Assembly (NCBI GenBank): GCA_964034945.1 | Contig: OZ035962.1 | Coordinates: forward strand, 90,441,650 to 90,505,649 | Length of the DNA stretch: 64,000 bases | Direction: 5' to 3' | From: Chrysopilus asiliformis | Taxonomy: Eukaryota; Arthropoda; Insecta; Diptera; Rhagionidae | Part shown: one piece after another, positions 8,291-20,161 of the stretch | Layout of the letters: each line of letters starts with the position of its first letter | How positions within the stretch are numbered: the first letter of the stretch is position 1 | The notes under the pieces: generated by a model | Told to the model about the DNA's origin: nothing | The model's database searches: none | What the model saw: the letters and a program-made list of their open reading frames with translations, nothing else | Position numbers and translations under genes: made by a program

Positions 8291-10435
8291 CCTAATACTC
8301 AACTCCACCATTCGCTTCATTGTTGTTTGTATTTCTAAGAGCCTCTTTTCGGGTTAATGAATGATTATAGATCAGAAAGCAGCACATGACAAAGTACTTC
8401 CTTTATTCAACCATTCATTTTAGTCAGTAAACCACATCGACATCAAGATGGTACCAGGAAGTAGGACCCATAAGGTAATTCAAAGCCAAACAAAACCTCA
8501 AATCGAGCGAAAGGATACAGCCGGGCAAACATAGAGAAAAAAAAATTTCCGGGACTTGTTTCCAGATTTAGTTATTAAGCGCTTAGTAGATTTTACTATA
8601 CAGAAATTCTGAGAGAAAGGTTCACTGGACTATCACGTATAAATAGCGTCAGGACTGGTTGAAAAACACTACGGCGGGCATAGCGACCGCTTTTACATCT
8701 TACGTTGTTGAGCTTCCATCTGGCATTGTGGTTTCCAAGTGCCTAAAAGCATCATTAATTATTTCCAGGTTATTGTTGCCAAAAATCCCCGGACTGAAAC
8801 TAAAGCATTGGGACACCAGACCTGAATATGGACCTGGATCTGGAGTGAAGTGCCCTTAAATCTTCTTATTCATTCCATATACGCCCCTAATTCTCTGTAT
8901 GCGTAATTGCCCGGTTTTATTTTATTTCAGATTCCTTCTTTTTTTGTTGGATGTTCGTTGACCACAGACACCGACAGTGACCATAACACATTCTGGTTCT
9001 CCATCACCCTCAAAAAATACCAACAAAAGGTGAATAAATTTGGGAGTTGAATAGATATTCATATATCGCCTACATTCACTATCGTCGCTAGGTAACTGCT
9101 TTCTGTGGTTTTGTAATTTCAACCCTTTTCCAACAGCCACGAATATTCGGGGGTATAGTTTGGATTGGTCATCAAAATTAAAATTTTACCAGGGAACACT
9201 TTCAGTGTTTGAATTCTTGGTCGTTTGTTCAAAGCAACAATTAATCATAGAAATTTTAATCCGCAAGATTTTCTTTTGACCAAATTTTAATGTTTAAACT
9301 TACTTTGGTTTGATTTAGGTACACTTTTCGGACATGTGCAGGGGTTACACTGCAAATAAATTAATTTAGTGAAGTCATTTTGTAGTAAATGGGATTTAAC
9401 GTGTACAAATTTAGTGACCAGTTAACGTAATTTCATTGTAATATTAATTTGGGGGAGACGCGTCGGTTGTTATTTGAAGGTTTAAAAATGTTTCAGCCAG
9501 TCGTTAATAATTGTTACACATTAAAGGTTTACATCCGTTTTTGACAAACAGAAAGTTAATTTTAAAATGAAGAGATTTAAAAAAAGGCAGTCCAAAACTT
9601 TTAAAAATTCTTTTCATTTTGGATAAAAAAACGAAATTCACATTTTTCCAGCCAAAAAAGTCATTTCTTTTGACAAATGGATGCAAATAACCTAACAATA
9701 TTTTAATAATTTCCCAATATTTCAACACAAATGTAAATAAGTTTTTCCCTAAATGTCTCAAATTTCACTAGAAAATGTGTGTACAAAATATTCAACAAAT
9801 TACTTTTCTATTCAACACAGCATTTAAATCATCAATCATAGTCTACGGGAAAATTGATATGCATTTCGCAATATGTTTTGTTCTATTCCGTTGCGTTTCC
9901 GGTGATAAATCAATTTATTTTGGATGTATTGTACTTTGTACATACATATTTGAATTGTTCGATTTTGTTGAATTTCCATTGAATTGCAGAAGTGTAAATT
10001 GACATGGCATCGTAACGAAAACACATGAAAAGTTTTTAGAATTTTCCAGACATTTATATGAACGTTAACGAAATGCGAACATTGGAAAGTGCCAAATGAA
10101 TGAACCTCGGAGCTATGTAAAAACTTTTGACAGCTTTATGACATGCATTCAATTTTCAGTTTTTTATTCGCACTATTGGTAACTAAAATTCTGTAAAATT
10201 GTTAAACTTTATTTGCTGTGTGAAAGAGTGTTAAATTTCACCAATTCTTTATCGATTTTCTTTGTTACAAACAATTTTTTATAACACAAAAATAGGGATT
10301 TTTCTGAAAAATCTATTTTTGTAATGCAAAAAAAATTATGTTTAATTGAAGATTAGAAAAATGTGGAAGTATTATGTTTGAATCCAAATTATTTTTACAA
10401 GACTTTCAGTAAAAAAAAATATTTCAAAGAAATAT
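8291..10435. other. Intergenic, no gene recognised
   Basis: Only short non-conserved open frames on both strands. A weak inverted pair (CACTGCAAATAAA near 9350 and TTTATTTGCTGTG near 10210) is noted but not supported as an element. Confidence 0.45.
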
Positions 10436-10965
10436 TTCACTCAAAAGCATAAGAAAAGCTACAATTGCCAGGGGCCAATCGTCAAATATTCTAAATGGGG
10501 ACAGATTTTTATTTAAAAAAATAAATTTGAATACGAGAGAGGGGAAGCAGTGGTTCGATTAGATTTTAATGTATGGAACTGTTTTGCAGAATCATATTCT
10601 AAACACATTTTATATACATATATAAATTTTTCAATACGATTCACCGTTTTTAAGGAAATTGTTGAAAACTATTTCATTTGTATGAAGCAGGGAGAAGGAA
10701 TGGTCCGATTTCGTCCGTTCCAGAACTTAGTTTTGCCATTTACGAGAAACGTAACTATACAAAATTTCAAGTGTCTAGCTCAATAGTCCCGAAAGTTATG
10801 GTGTTCTTGAACAGACAGACAGACGGACGGAAATCAAAATCTTTTGCCATCTCAAACATCATGGTGTAGTTCATTTTTGTGTCCAATGATTGGTTCGATG
10901 CGTTACAAACGGTATAATGTAAGATAATATACATTTATATGATTCTCATATAGAGTAGAAAAACT
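10436..10965 (-). repeat. Near complete copy of dispersed family F1
   Basis: Reverse-strand copy of the family seen at 14530-15370. In + order it shows GCATAAGAAAAGCTACAATT, GCCAGGGGCCAATCGTC, GTGGTTCGATTAGATTTTAA, CATTTTATA..., GGTCCGATTTCGTCCGTTCC, TAGCTCAATAGTCCCGAAAG, a short CAGACAGACAGACGGACGG, and TTCATTTTTGTGTCCAATGA. The microsatellite sits at the same place in every copy. Non-coding. Confidence 0.75.
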
Positions 10966-11892
10966 TAAACAGAAAGGCTAACCGTTTTTTGAACCGAACC
11001 AAAACAACTGAATCATTCGAGTTTTGGTGAACCAAAATAAAATCATAAACCGAACCACTCTGAAAAAAACTGAAAAAAACCAAAAAAAAGCCAAAGTTTT
11101 GAAATTTTAGAAACCAAAATAAAAACCAGGATCAAATTTTCAAACATACACGGCACAAAATCCTGGAGGAATTTTCAATTCAGAAATTAGGGTAAAATAC
11201 CCAGATCTGAGCCCCCTTAAGCCTTTTTTCACTTCATACCATATTTTCTTTGTCTTCCGTATACTTTCTGAGAAACTTATACTTACTGGTCGATAGTATT
11301 GAATGTTTAAATTAAATTAACATATACATATTTCTCAACAATTTGGATAAAAAAAAAGAATTATGTGTAAATGTGGAAATTATCCCAAAATCCAGTTTTG
11401 AGCACCCCGTATTAAATTAAGTACGCCTAGTAACTTATAGAAATAAGAATTGAATTCGAAGAATAATTGGTTTCATCATGTTGTGAAATGTGGTTTAATC
11501 GGCTCAATCGCGCAGAATTCTTGTTTTAGCCGGAAAATTAACAGGGCTGCTCAGAACTGGTGCCGGGGCTCAGATCTGGATACTTTACCCTATATTGACG
11601 ACATTTTAATACCATTTGGGATTAGAATTTAATGAATGCAAATTATATTTTTTTCATATTAGGGAATTAGGAGTACAAATTTATATTACAAATTTATATT
11701 AGTCAATTTTGACTATTTTTATAATAAATTTAACTATTTAGTAGTAAAATTTCATATTTTTTGGTTAAATTCACTATTTTTGCATTTGGGGTTCATTTTT
11801 TTGTGATTGAAATTAGTTATTTCAGTTGTATTCACGATTGTCTAGTATAAAATAGTTGGATTTTTTTTCTGTGCATGTAGGGTTTTACAGAA
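10966..11892. other. Intergenic, no gene recognised
   Basis: Low-complexity AT-rich DNA with an AACCAAAA-rich stretch (10980-11120). No feature supported. Confidence 0.45.
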
Positions 11893-12035
11893 CTGTGGCC
11901 TATTTCACCAACTTACAAATTTGTATTGACAAGTTTTTTTCAAGTAATTTTTAACATAACTTGTAATTTCTTGGCTTATTTTGCTTTAGTACAAATTTGT
12001 AATTGTAATTTGTAGTTTGGTGAAATAGGCCACTG
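11893..12035. mobile_element. Miniature inverted-repeat element, GTGGCCTATTTCACC family, copy 1
   Basis: About 143 bp; GTGGCCTATTTCACCAAC at the left and GTTTGGTGAAATAGGCCAC at the right are inverted repeats, and the interior is built of TTACAAATTTGTA-like AT palindromes. Copy 2 is at 14628-14776. No coding capacity and no convincing target duplication. Confidence 0.75.
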
Positions 12036-14527
12036 GTATTTAAATCAAAAACCAATGGTAAAACTACACCCAACGAACATTTTTAACAGATTGATAAAAA
12101 TTCTGTTGTTAAATTTAAAAAAAAAATTATAATATTATCAATCTGACGAAAACAGTTATTAAATGAACAATTTCTTTGTCAGATTAACAAATCCAGTTTT
12201 AACAAAATTGTTTTTATCAAAGTGATAAACGTTTTATTAGATAAAAATTACCCGTCTGACTTAACAAAATCCTTTCAATTTGATTTTTTTTTATCAAATT
12301 GAAAGTTCGATGTTATCAAATTGATAAAATGAATTATCATACTAACAAGCATTTTATAAGACAGCAAAAATGGAAACCAAAATTTTGATGTGTTTGAAAA
12401 TCCAATTACTATTATTTTATGACACTTATTTAAAAAAAAACTGATTTTAAAAACTCCGTTTTAAGGATCATATCTTCATTTAGAAATTAGTTTGTATTAT
12501 TTTTGTTAAGTTTGTAATACCGATGGTTTCAGATTTTTTTTTAAATTTGGTTTTTTTTTTGCAATATTGAGGAGAAAAAGGATTTTTTTGAAGCACCACA
12601 AGAACCTTCTTCAATTAATTTTATTCCAATTTTGGGCTAAAATTTCATTAAAAAGAATTTATTTCGTCGCATTTCATATTTTTGTGTCTATTCATAATGT
12701 CTATTTCTCCTCCACACAAGCTTTGTTGAAAGACACTAATAAAAATTCACTTTGAGATAATTTTGATTTTTATCAATTTGATAAAGCCGGGTTATAAATT
12801 TGTCAAAGCCCTTTTATCAGATCCAAAAATGATAAAGATTTTATCAGATTGATCGCTATTTTTATCGATAAAAAATTTAAAAACAAAACAATTTTTTTTA
12901 AATTATCTTCTATTTGTCTTGTGGAAAAAAATCTGCAAAAACTATAAATTTCCATATCAAAGAAAATTCATTACAAGCAGTCAGTCTTTATGTAACCCAG
13001 TCTGATTTAATTTCGTTCTAGTTTAATGCTTTTTAATGTGATTTTATGCGAAAAGTGGAAAAAGAACGAAACGAGTTAGACGTTAGAACCGCTTTTAATG
13101 TCACATAAATTTTACCACAAATACATGCAAGGACAATGCGCCACAGCCGATACTCCAAACGATGAGAATTTCCATTCAGGATGTACCAGGGACAAGGAGC
13201 GGTGTCCATATTACCCTTACATTACCTCCTAATTGTCCCCTCGTAATGAGATTCGCTCTTCCAGACTATGGTGCCATGTTAAAATCTTTAGAATATGTAG
13301 ACAAAGTGGAAGTCCTTTAACCTGATTTTAGGTTTTCTGATGCTTTTGCGGTTAATAAGTTTGAACTTTAGTCTCATGAATGTCATCATTACGTTAGCAT
13401 CCTTTTCATTTAATGCCTCATTTCCCCACCTTTCTACTCCTAAAGATTTTTCAGAGGAATATTTCGGGATTTTCGTGCATTATTTTAAGTCATGGTTGAT
13501 TTTCAGTGCCGGGCATTGTTTTCGCTTAGGATCCTATCATGACTTGGTATCTACCAACATTATAATGGGACAATATTAAATGGCTGATGCATGAACATTA
13601 AATGCAGAGATAATCGATGCTATAGACTCATATATCGGGAATATATGCCTTAGAGAAACGCTCAATTGCACATTGAGGAAGGAAGCGTTCATATGAAACT
13701 TTCGTAAAGTGAAAATATGTATATGAATTGAATGAAATATGGTAATCTTAATATGAGTATCTTTGAAGAAACTCAGAATGGAGATAAAATATTAAGGATG
13801 ATGGCGATTTTAAGTTAAAGGCGTTCAGTTAGTGTGGGATGTTTTCGATGAGTAAGCCATAAAGTTATTTTGTTTCAGGCGTGCTCAGGATATGATAGCA
13901 ATTTATGCCATAGAAGTGTCCTTAATTGGCTATAGAGTTCGCCTTTATAATGTCAGCATAACAAAACGTATTAATGTTAACTTATTTCATGATGAGCAAT
14001 GAACATTCAGTTAGTCTTCGGCATCGGTTGCTGTCAGATTCACACTATTATGAGTAGAAATTAATAACAATAATCTTTCATATGTTTGTAACGACCTGTA
14101 GTGTTTATAAAATATTTATCCATTTCAAAAGTCAAGTAGCAAATACTTTAAGTCATCTGATGCCAATTCAAAAATAGTAAACTGTTTAACAATAGTGGCT
14201 GAATAAAAAGACGGTTAAGTAATTTGTGACTGAGGAAAATCAACCCCCCTATAACCATATGCAGATCTTTAGCAACCAATAGGTATATCTACTAATCGAT
14301 GCATAACACTTACGATTATGGGTTAAAGTCTTACATTGCATATCAATTGACCGGTTACCTGCAATTGGCCATAGTAATTCCAGCCAATATTTACGATGTC
14401 GTCTTCGCACGTGGTGATCAACGATCAGAAAAATTCAATTCAAGCGTTCAACATCATTTAAAAACAGTGGAATATAAAAAGTTAATGGATTTTCAATATT
14501 TTATGTATACGCTTTTAATTTTCTACA
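12036..14527. other. Intergenic, TTATCA-rich AT DNA then unique sequence
   Basis: Between about 12060 and 12870 short TTATCAAATTGATAA-type palindromes recur many times, suggesting a decayed foldback repeat. From 12870 to 14527 I see no gene or bounded repeat; an 89-codon open frame at 14299-14568 runs into repeat F1 and has no recognisable family. Confidence 0.4.
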
Positions 14528-14627
14528 TTTTTATACTCTATATGATATATCATATAAGAGTATATTAGATTTAGTACACCATTTGTAACGCATCGAACCA
14601 ATGATCGGACACAAAAATGAAGTACAT

Positions 14628-14776
14628 CAGTGGCCTATTTCACAAATTACAAATTACAAATTACAATTACAAATTTGTACTGAAGAAAAATAGCCCAATA
14701 ATTTACAAGTTTTGTTACAAAACACTTGAAAAACACTTGTAAATACAAATGTGTAAATTGGTGAAATATGCGACAG
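14628..14776. mobile_element. Miniature inverted-repeat element, GTGGCCTATTTCACC family, copy 2
   Basis: CAGTGGCCTATTTCACAAAT at the left and TTGGTGAAATATGCGACAG at the right mirror each other; the interior repeats AATTACAAATTACAAATTAC. It is inserted inside an F1 repeat between GAAGTACAT and GGTGTGACA, positions that are adjacent in the uninterrupted copy at 32050. Confidence 0.7.
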
Positions 14777-15135
14777 GGTGTGACAAAAGATGACAAAAGA
14801 TTTTAATTTCCGCATGTCCGTCCGTCCGTTTGTCCGTCTGTCTGTCCGTCCGTCCATTTGTCCGTCTGTCTGTCCGTCCATCCATGTCTGTCCGCCTGCG
14901 AATACCATAATTTTCGAAACGATTGAGCTAGAAACTTGAATTTTTATATAGTTGCGTTTCTCGTAAATGGCTAGGCTAAGTTCGTTACAAATTGAATACT
15001 TTTTTTCTATGTTCTCGAAAACGGTGAGTCATATTGAAAAATTTATTAAGGTCAAATCTATTGAGAATATGGCATCGCATTCAATTAGGCGCAGCGTTAG
15101 TACCAAAAAAAAACTACTCCATTTGTATGGGAAAG

Positions 15136-15215
15136 GAGGAGGAGGGGGAGGAGAGGAGGGGGAGGAGAGGAGGGGGAGGAGAGGATGTGTAGGAGAGGAG
15201 GTGGGGGGGAGCAGT
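15136..15215 (+). repeat. GGAGGA/GGGGGA polypurine minisatellite
   Basis: About 80 bp of GGAGGGGGAGGAGAGGAGG-type sequence with runs of three to seven G. It lies in the F1 copy at the place where other copies have a shorter GGGGAAG tract. Could form G-quadruplex or triplex structures; that is inference. Confidence 0.7.
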
Positions 15216-15370
15216 GGTCCGATTGGATTTTGATGTTACGTAAAATCCTATTCTAAACACATTTCATCTTTATAAATTTTTCAATATGACTCGCCGTTTT
15301 CGAGAAAATTGCAAAAAAACTGTTTCGTTTGTATGGGTGAGGGGGAAATTAATGATCACAATTAACGTGA

Positions 15371-17462
15371 TCATTTGATCAGGAAAAGTATAGCTGAATG
15401 AAACAATAAACAAATTATCATTTTAACAGAAGTGAAAGTCAATTAGCGAAATTTCTCTGCGGTTGCATTTTTAAAAATCTATACATGTTTTTTTCCGGGC
15501 CCAGTTAAATTCCCTACCCCCTCCTGCTCCCATTGTTTCGCGATTTTGTGGTATGGGGGTTTAAAAATCCTCAAAAACACTTGCTTTTATCAAAAAAAAA
15601 AAAACATATAAACTATTAATTTCATCGTTCGTTTTCTATTTACTAACAAATCTCGAAAAAAATTAAAATATAATGCTCTACCGCGGCTTGCGACGCAAAT
15701 TGTATGTGACTGTTAAAAATCTTTAAAAATATTTACTATTTGTTAGATTAATATCAAAGCTCTCTAGTAATTGAGCATCTCTGGAGACCTAAATAAATAC
15801 CAACTTATATGGTGGCCAAGTGCAAGTTTTACTTTGATTGGTGCCATTAACTTGTAGTATGTTTTCTACTATTACTAACTAATTTTTGTCGCAATGTCTT
15901 AGAGTAGACGTGGTCTCCTATCTTGGACGTTTGCCGACGTTTGGTTTAATAATTCAAGGTGCATATTCAAGTGTAAGTTATATGCAAAAAGTTATGTAAT
16001 CTGACTATAAAAATGGCTTCACATACCGGATTATGTATGCAGTTCTGATAAATGTTAGGCAAAAAGTTTTGAATTGTCCAAGGGGTTTTGGGGGAGCTTG
16101 ATTTAAATTTTGACTTCTTTCAACGCTGCTTCAACTTGCCAGAGAAGGACATCGTGTCGATTTTTTAAATTGATTTCCATACATGTCCACCATAATGTTG
16201 GGAGTAATGGAAAACTTACTATTCCTATAGTAATGGAAACTAATGTATATCGGATGGAGTTATCGGAGTCTAGTTCTCAGTTTATCAACTAAAACCGGCG
16301 CGAAGCCATAAAAAAATTTTCAGCAGTTTTCAATCGTGTTCTTACGAGTTCAGTTAACTTAATAAGTTTTTTGATCCTAAGATCGTGTGTAGAAAAAACA
16401 AGTTTTTAAAACCTGATCATTACCTACCATTAGAAGTTAAAAGTGAGTGGATTTTTAATAAAATAACAGCAAACCAGATTTTTTTTTTAATTTAAAAATT
16501 AATTTAATAAAAAAAAGTTTTTCCCTGACTAAATTTTTCTGTGGTTTTACATGCCTGTTTAACAAAAGTCCGGAAAAGTTTTCAATGTTTTGAAAAAATC
16601 CCAATAAATTCATAAAATATGAATTCATTTTAATTTGCTTTCCCGGCAGCGCCTTCCAATCACGCATGATGTTCATCAAAGCATTCTAAATCGAACAAAA
16701 AAAGTTTTTAATTGCTTCAAAGTGAACCTGAAATGCACACTCAGCTATTTTCACTCCAAATTCATCATCAAACGGTCGCAGAATGGGAAGATCCTAGGAG
16801 CAATCGACATCGATTGGGAAAAATCCCGAGGGATTTTCTATCCTCTAATGGAGAAAGGATGCATTCACGCGAGAGATTTATTAGTTATATTTGTGATTGT
16901 GTTTGATTTCCATTAAATCACTTGAGTGGAATTTTTTCTCGATTAGTTGGAAAAATTTTCCAAAGTTTTTTTCAATTGGTTCTTAATGAAGTTTTGTTGG
17001 TAAATTAGATTTATGATGGGATAAGAATCAGAAGTGTACAATTGCAAACTTCCCGAATAAGTGTGTAAACTTTATAGAATAAATGGTTTAATCCCAATTA
17101 CGTGTGTTGATGAATGTTAGAAATAACTAGAATTTGTAAAATGAAAAAGTTAATAAGAAAAGAAAATTTTGCTATGGTTTCCAATGTTTAATACAACCCT
17201 AAAGCTTTTTATTTGTATACCACACTAAAGCTTTGGTAGAGAAAATAAGCGATAGTTTGAGAAAACTTGGGACGTGTAAAAACGCATGTAGAGCTCTACC
17301 TTAGAGCACTACACGAGTTATACGCGAGATATGAATAAATTATTCAATATGTTTAAAAAGTTGGTAGAGTTCTCGTCTATGTGGTACCAAAATAGCATCT
17401 GCGCTGAGTTCATTTGGCACAGTTTTCCTCTTTATTGAGGAATTGTGATGTTTGTTTGCTTT
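15371..17462. other. Intergenic, no gene recognised
   Basis: AT-rich DNA with short open frames in several phases and no recognisable protein family, RNA gene or bounded repeat. Confidence 0.45.
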
Positions 17463-17564
17463 TTAGTAATTACTAGCAGACCCTTCGTTGGCAGCTAAAA
17501 GTTTTTTGTATAAATTTTAGAATGCCAAAAAAACATAAATAACTTAAAAAGGCTTTGGGAAAAA

Positions 17565-18927
17565 ATGTTTTCCTTACAGGACCTCCCGTTTCGAATTTTG
17601 AAATTCCAACTCCAGATTCGTGATAAGCAACCCTGAAAATCTCCCAAAGACTGTTTTTGCGAGAAAAATTGGAGAAAGGACATTTCCGTTATCCTTACAG
17701 GACCTTCCGTTTAGCATTTGAAAAATCGAACACAGGATTAGCGATCAGCGACCTCGAAAACCCTATAATGCCAATTTTTCCGAGGAAAAACGGGAAAAAG
17801 GATATTTATCCTTTCAGGAACTTCCGCGTCAGTTTTGCAAATCTAATACCGGATTCGTAATCAGCAACTCCAAAAACCCCATAATGGCAATTTTTCCGGG
17901 GAAAAATAGGAAAAAGGATATTTGTGTTATCCTTACGGGACCTTCCGTTTCGAATTTTGAAAATCTAATATCGGATTCGTGATCAGCGATTCCAAACATA
18001 ATGCCAATTTTCCCGGGAAAAAATGAGAAAAAGGATATTTGTGTTATCCTTACAGAACCTTTCGTTTCAAATTTTGAAAGTCTAATACCGGATTCATAAT
18101 CAGCGACCCCAAAAACCCTATAATGCCAATTTTTCCGGGGAAAAATGGGAAAAAAGAAAAGTGAGTTATCCTTACAGGACTTCTCGGTTAGAATTTTGAA
18201 ATTCCAACACCGGATTCGTGATCAGCGACCTCGAAAACCCTATAATGCCAATTTTTCCGAGGAAAAACGGGAAAAAGGATATTTATCCTTCCAGGAACTT
18301 CCGCGTCCGTTTTGCAAATCTAATACCGGATTCGTAATCAGCAACCCCAAAAACCCCATAATGCCAATTTTTCCGGGGAAGAATGGGAAAAAGGATATTT
18401 GTGTTATCCTTACAGAACCTTCCGTTTCGAATTTTGAAAATCTAATATCGGATTCGTGATCAGCGATTCCAAACATAATGCCAATTTTCCCGGGGAAAAA
18501 TGAGAAAAAGGATATTTGTGTTATCCTTACAGAACCTTTCGTTTCAAATTTTGCAAATCTAATACCGGATTCGTAATCAGCAACCCCAAAAACCCCATAA
18601 TGCCAATTTTTCCGGGGAAAAATGGGAAAAAGGATATTTTCATTATCCTTACAGGACTTCTCGGTTAGAATTTTGAAATTCCAACACCGGATTCGTGATC
18701 AGCGACCTCGAAAACCCTATAATGCAAATTTTTCCGGGGCAAAATGGGAAAAAGGATATTTTCATTATCCTTACAGGACCTTCCGTTTCGAATTTTGAAA
18801 ATCTAATTCCGGATTCGTGATCAGCGATCCCAAAAACCCTATAATGCAAATTTTTCCGGGGAAAAATGGGAAAAAGGATATTTTTATTATCCTTACAGGA
18901 CCTTCCGTTTCGAATTTTAAAAATCTA
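17565..18927 (+). repeat. ~119-bp satellite array with 477-bp higher-order period
   Basis: Eleven units are marked by GATTCGTGATCAGCGACC-like cores starting at 17614, 17735, 17851, 17973, 18090, 18212, 18328, 18450, 18567, 18689 and 18811. Spacings run 121, then 116-122-117-122 twice, then 122. Corresponding units in the two four-unit blocks are far more alike than neighbours: for example the 116-spaced unit has TATTTATCCTTYCAGGAACT and the 117-spaced unit lacks part of the CCCCAAAAACCCTATA stretch. This is a genuine higher-order repeat. Single diverged units of the same satellite, reversed, occur at 38040-38230 and 39520-39650. Confidence 0.92.
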
Positions 18928-19089
18928 CATAGCTAAAAACCTGCTCCTGGCAACACAGATCATTTTGCAAAAAACCGCGTAAAAATCGGTCCAGTAGTTT
19001 TTGCGTTTTGTAATCTCAAACCAACCAACAAACCAACAAACCAACAAACTTCCATTTTTATATATATCAGCGATTCTCAACCTGTGAGG

Positions 19090-19111
19090 CGCGCCCCCCT
19101 AGGGGGGCGCG
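19090..19111. repeat. Perfect 22-bp GC palindrome at the hAT left end
   Basis: CGCG, six C, TA, six G, CGCG: self-complementary over all 22 bases. It is a subterminal feature of this hAT, partly mirrored by GGGGGGGGGCGCG near 19920. Confidence 0.85.
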
Positions 19112-19263
19112 AGTACATATAAGGAGGGGGCGCGAGCATATCCAAGATAAAATATTTAAAAAAGTTTATTAATTGACTGAAAGGAAAGTACATACCCACA
19201 TATAAAACAAAATACATTTCGACATAATATTTAATAATTAACTTATTTACTTACGCTTGGAGC

Positions 19264-19699
19264 ACAATGAACGCGAAACCAGCGCGAAACCAACGCAACT
19301 ACAACGCTCTGAACTGTCACGCAGTGCAAAATTCTAGCGGCAGAGCACAATGGCAGCTCGTGAAGTAGTACAAGTGACATAATATAAAGTGGTATAAACT
19401 TGGAAAAATTACAAAAATGGATAATTTTGAAGCGATAATTTGCTTTGTTGGTCTTTATCTTTGTTATTTGCACTAAGGCTATCAATTTTTCCTCGAACGA
19501 CATTTTTCCAACCTCACTTTATGAACTGTCAACGCAGAATTCTGCGGCAAAGTTAGAAGTTTGCAAACTTTTGCGTTGCGGTTACGTTGTAGATGCGTTC
19601 TATACGTTCACTGTGCTCACTTCAAACAATTTGTGGGAACCAAACTTTTAAGTGACAGTTTCTGCGCCAGTTTCGCGTCGGTTTCGCGTTCATTGTGAT
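19264..19699. mobile_element. Inverted-repeat element nested inside the hAT
   Basis: CACAATGAACGCGAAACC near 19265 and GGTTTCGCGTTCATTGTG ending near 19699 are inverted copies, and CGCGAAACC recurs just inside both ends. Further inside, AACGCAACTACAACGC is mirrored by GCGTTGCGGTTACGTTG. This suggests a miniature element inserted into, or forming the palindromic body of, the hAT. A target duplication was not found. Confidence 0.6.
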
Positions 19700-20161
19700 T
19701 TCAGGGTTAAAACAACTTCTCGCGAAACCGCAAAAATGACGCAAGAGCAATAAAAAGGCACCGGATTCTTGTTTTGTCAACGCTGAGGATCGGTGTTGCC
19801 AAATGTCAATAAATTACTGTTTTCTTGGTAATTTGTGTTTAAAATTAGGGTAGTAGTGTAGGTTTAGCGCCAAAATACTCAAATTACGTTATTATTGTAT
19901 ACATTTTATTGTATGCAAGGGGGGGGGCGCGATGACAATTTTGATTGAACATTGGGCCGCGAATACTGAAAGGTTGAGAAACGCTGATATATATAGATTT
20001 GTGATTTCGGTTGAGTTTTGAGGGAAAACGTAAAAAAATCAATAAGAAATGACTCAGATTTGGTAAAATGTAGTAAGATGGAGATGAAGAAATTCCTCCA
20101 GAAGGACTATAAATTGACAAAGAAAAAAATTATACAATTAATTGAATTATTTCAATGGACA

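Larger units (their letters stand above)
14530..15370 (+). repeat. Dispersed family F1, long copy carrying a miniature element
   Basis: Begins near TATACTCTATATGATATATC, followed by GTAACGCATCGAACCAATGA and CGGACACAAAAATGAAGTAC. It is interrupted by a ~149-bp miniature element, then continues with CCGCATGTCCGTCCGTCCG and a TGTC microsatellite (14810-14895), GATTGAGCTAGAAACTTGAA, a polypurine tract and TTTCGAGAAAATTGC. Comparison with the copies at 10436-10965 and 31995-32400 shows the insertion. Confidence 0.75.
19068..19986. mobile_element. Non-autonomous hAT element
   Basis: Ends CAGCGATTCTCAACCT (left) and AGGTTGAGAAACGCTG (right) are inverted repeats with the CAG...CTG and TTCTCAACCT signature of hAT elements. 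ATATATAT flanks both sides (19060-19067 and 19987-19994), consistent with the 8-bp hAT duplication, although the host sequence is itself AT-repetitive. GGGGGGCGCGAG-type GC blocks lie next to both ends. No transposase ORF; the inside is occupied by another inverted-repeat element. Confidence 0.85.
17471..20000 (+). mobile_element. Dispersed element carrying a satellite core (candidate), later interrupted by a hAT
   Basis: Starts at TTACTAGCAGACCCTTCGTT and ends, after the satellite array, with ATCGGTCCAGTAGTTTTTGC, CCAACAAACCAACAAACCAA and CATTTTTATATATAT. An ACTAGC-GACCC head and a GGTCCAGTAG...ACAAAC...TTTATATATA tail are, from memory, the ends of an abundant arthropod repeat. Its terminal AT run is split by the hAT at 19068-19986. 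No transposase is present and the class is unknown. Confidence 0.5.

Noticed and set aside
9349..10219. Possible inverted-repeat element with CACTGCAAATAAA ends
   Set aside because: Only about 13 bp match, with mismatches inside and no target duplication.
14299..14568. 89-codon open frame starting MHNTYDYGLKSYIAYQ
   Set aside because: No recognised family, no signal of splicing, and its end lies in an F1 repeat.
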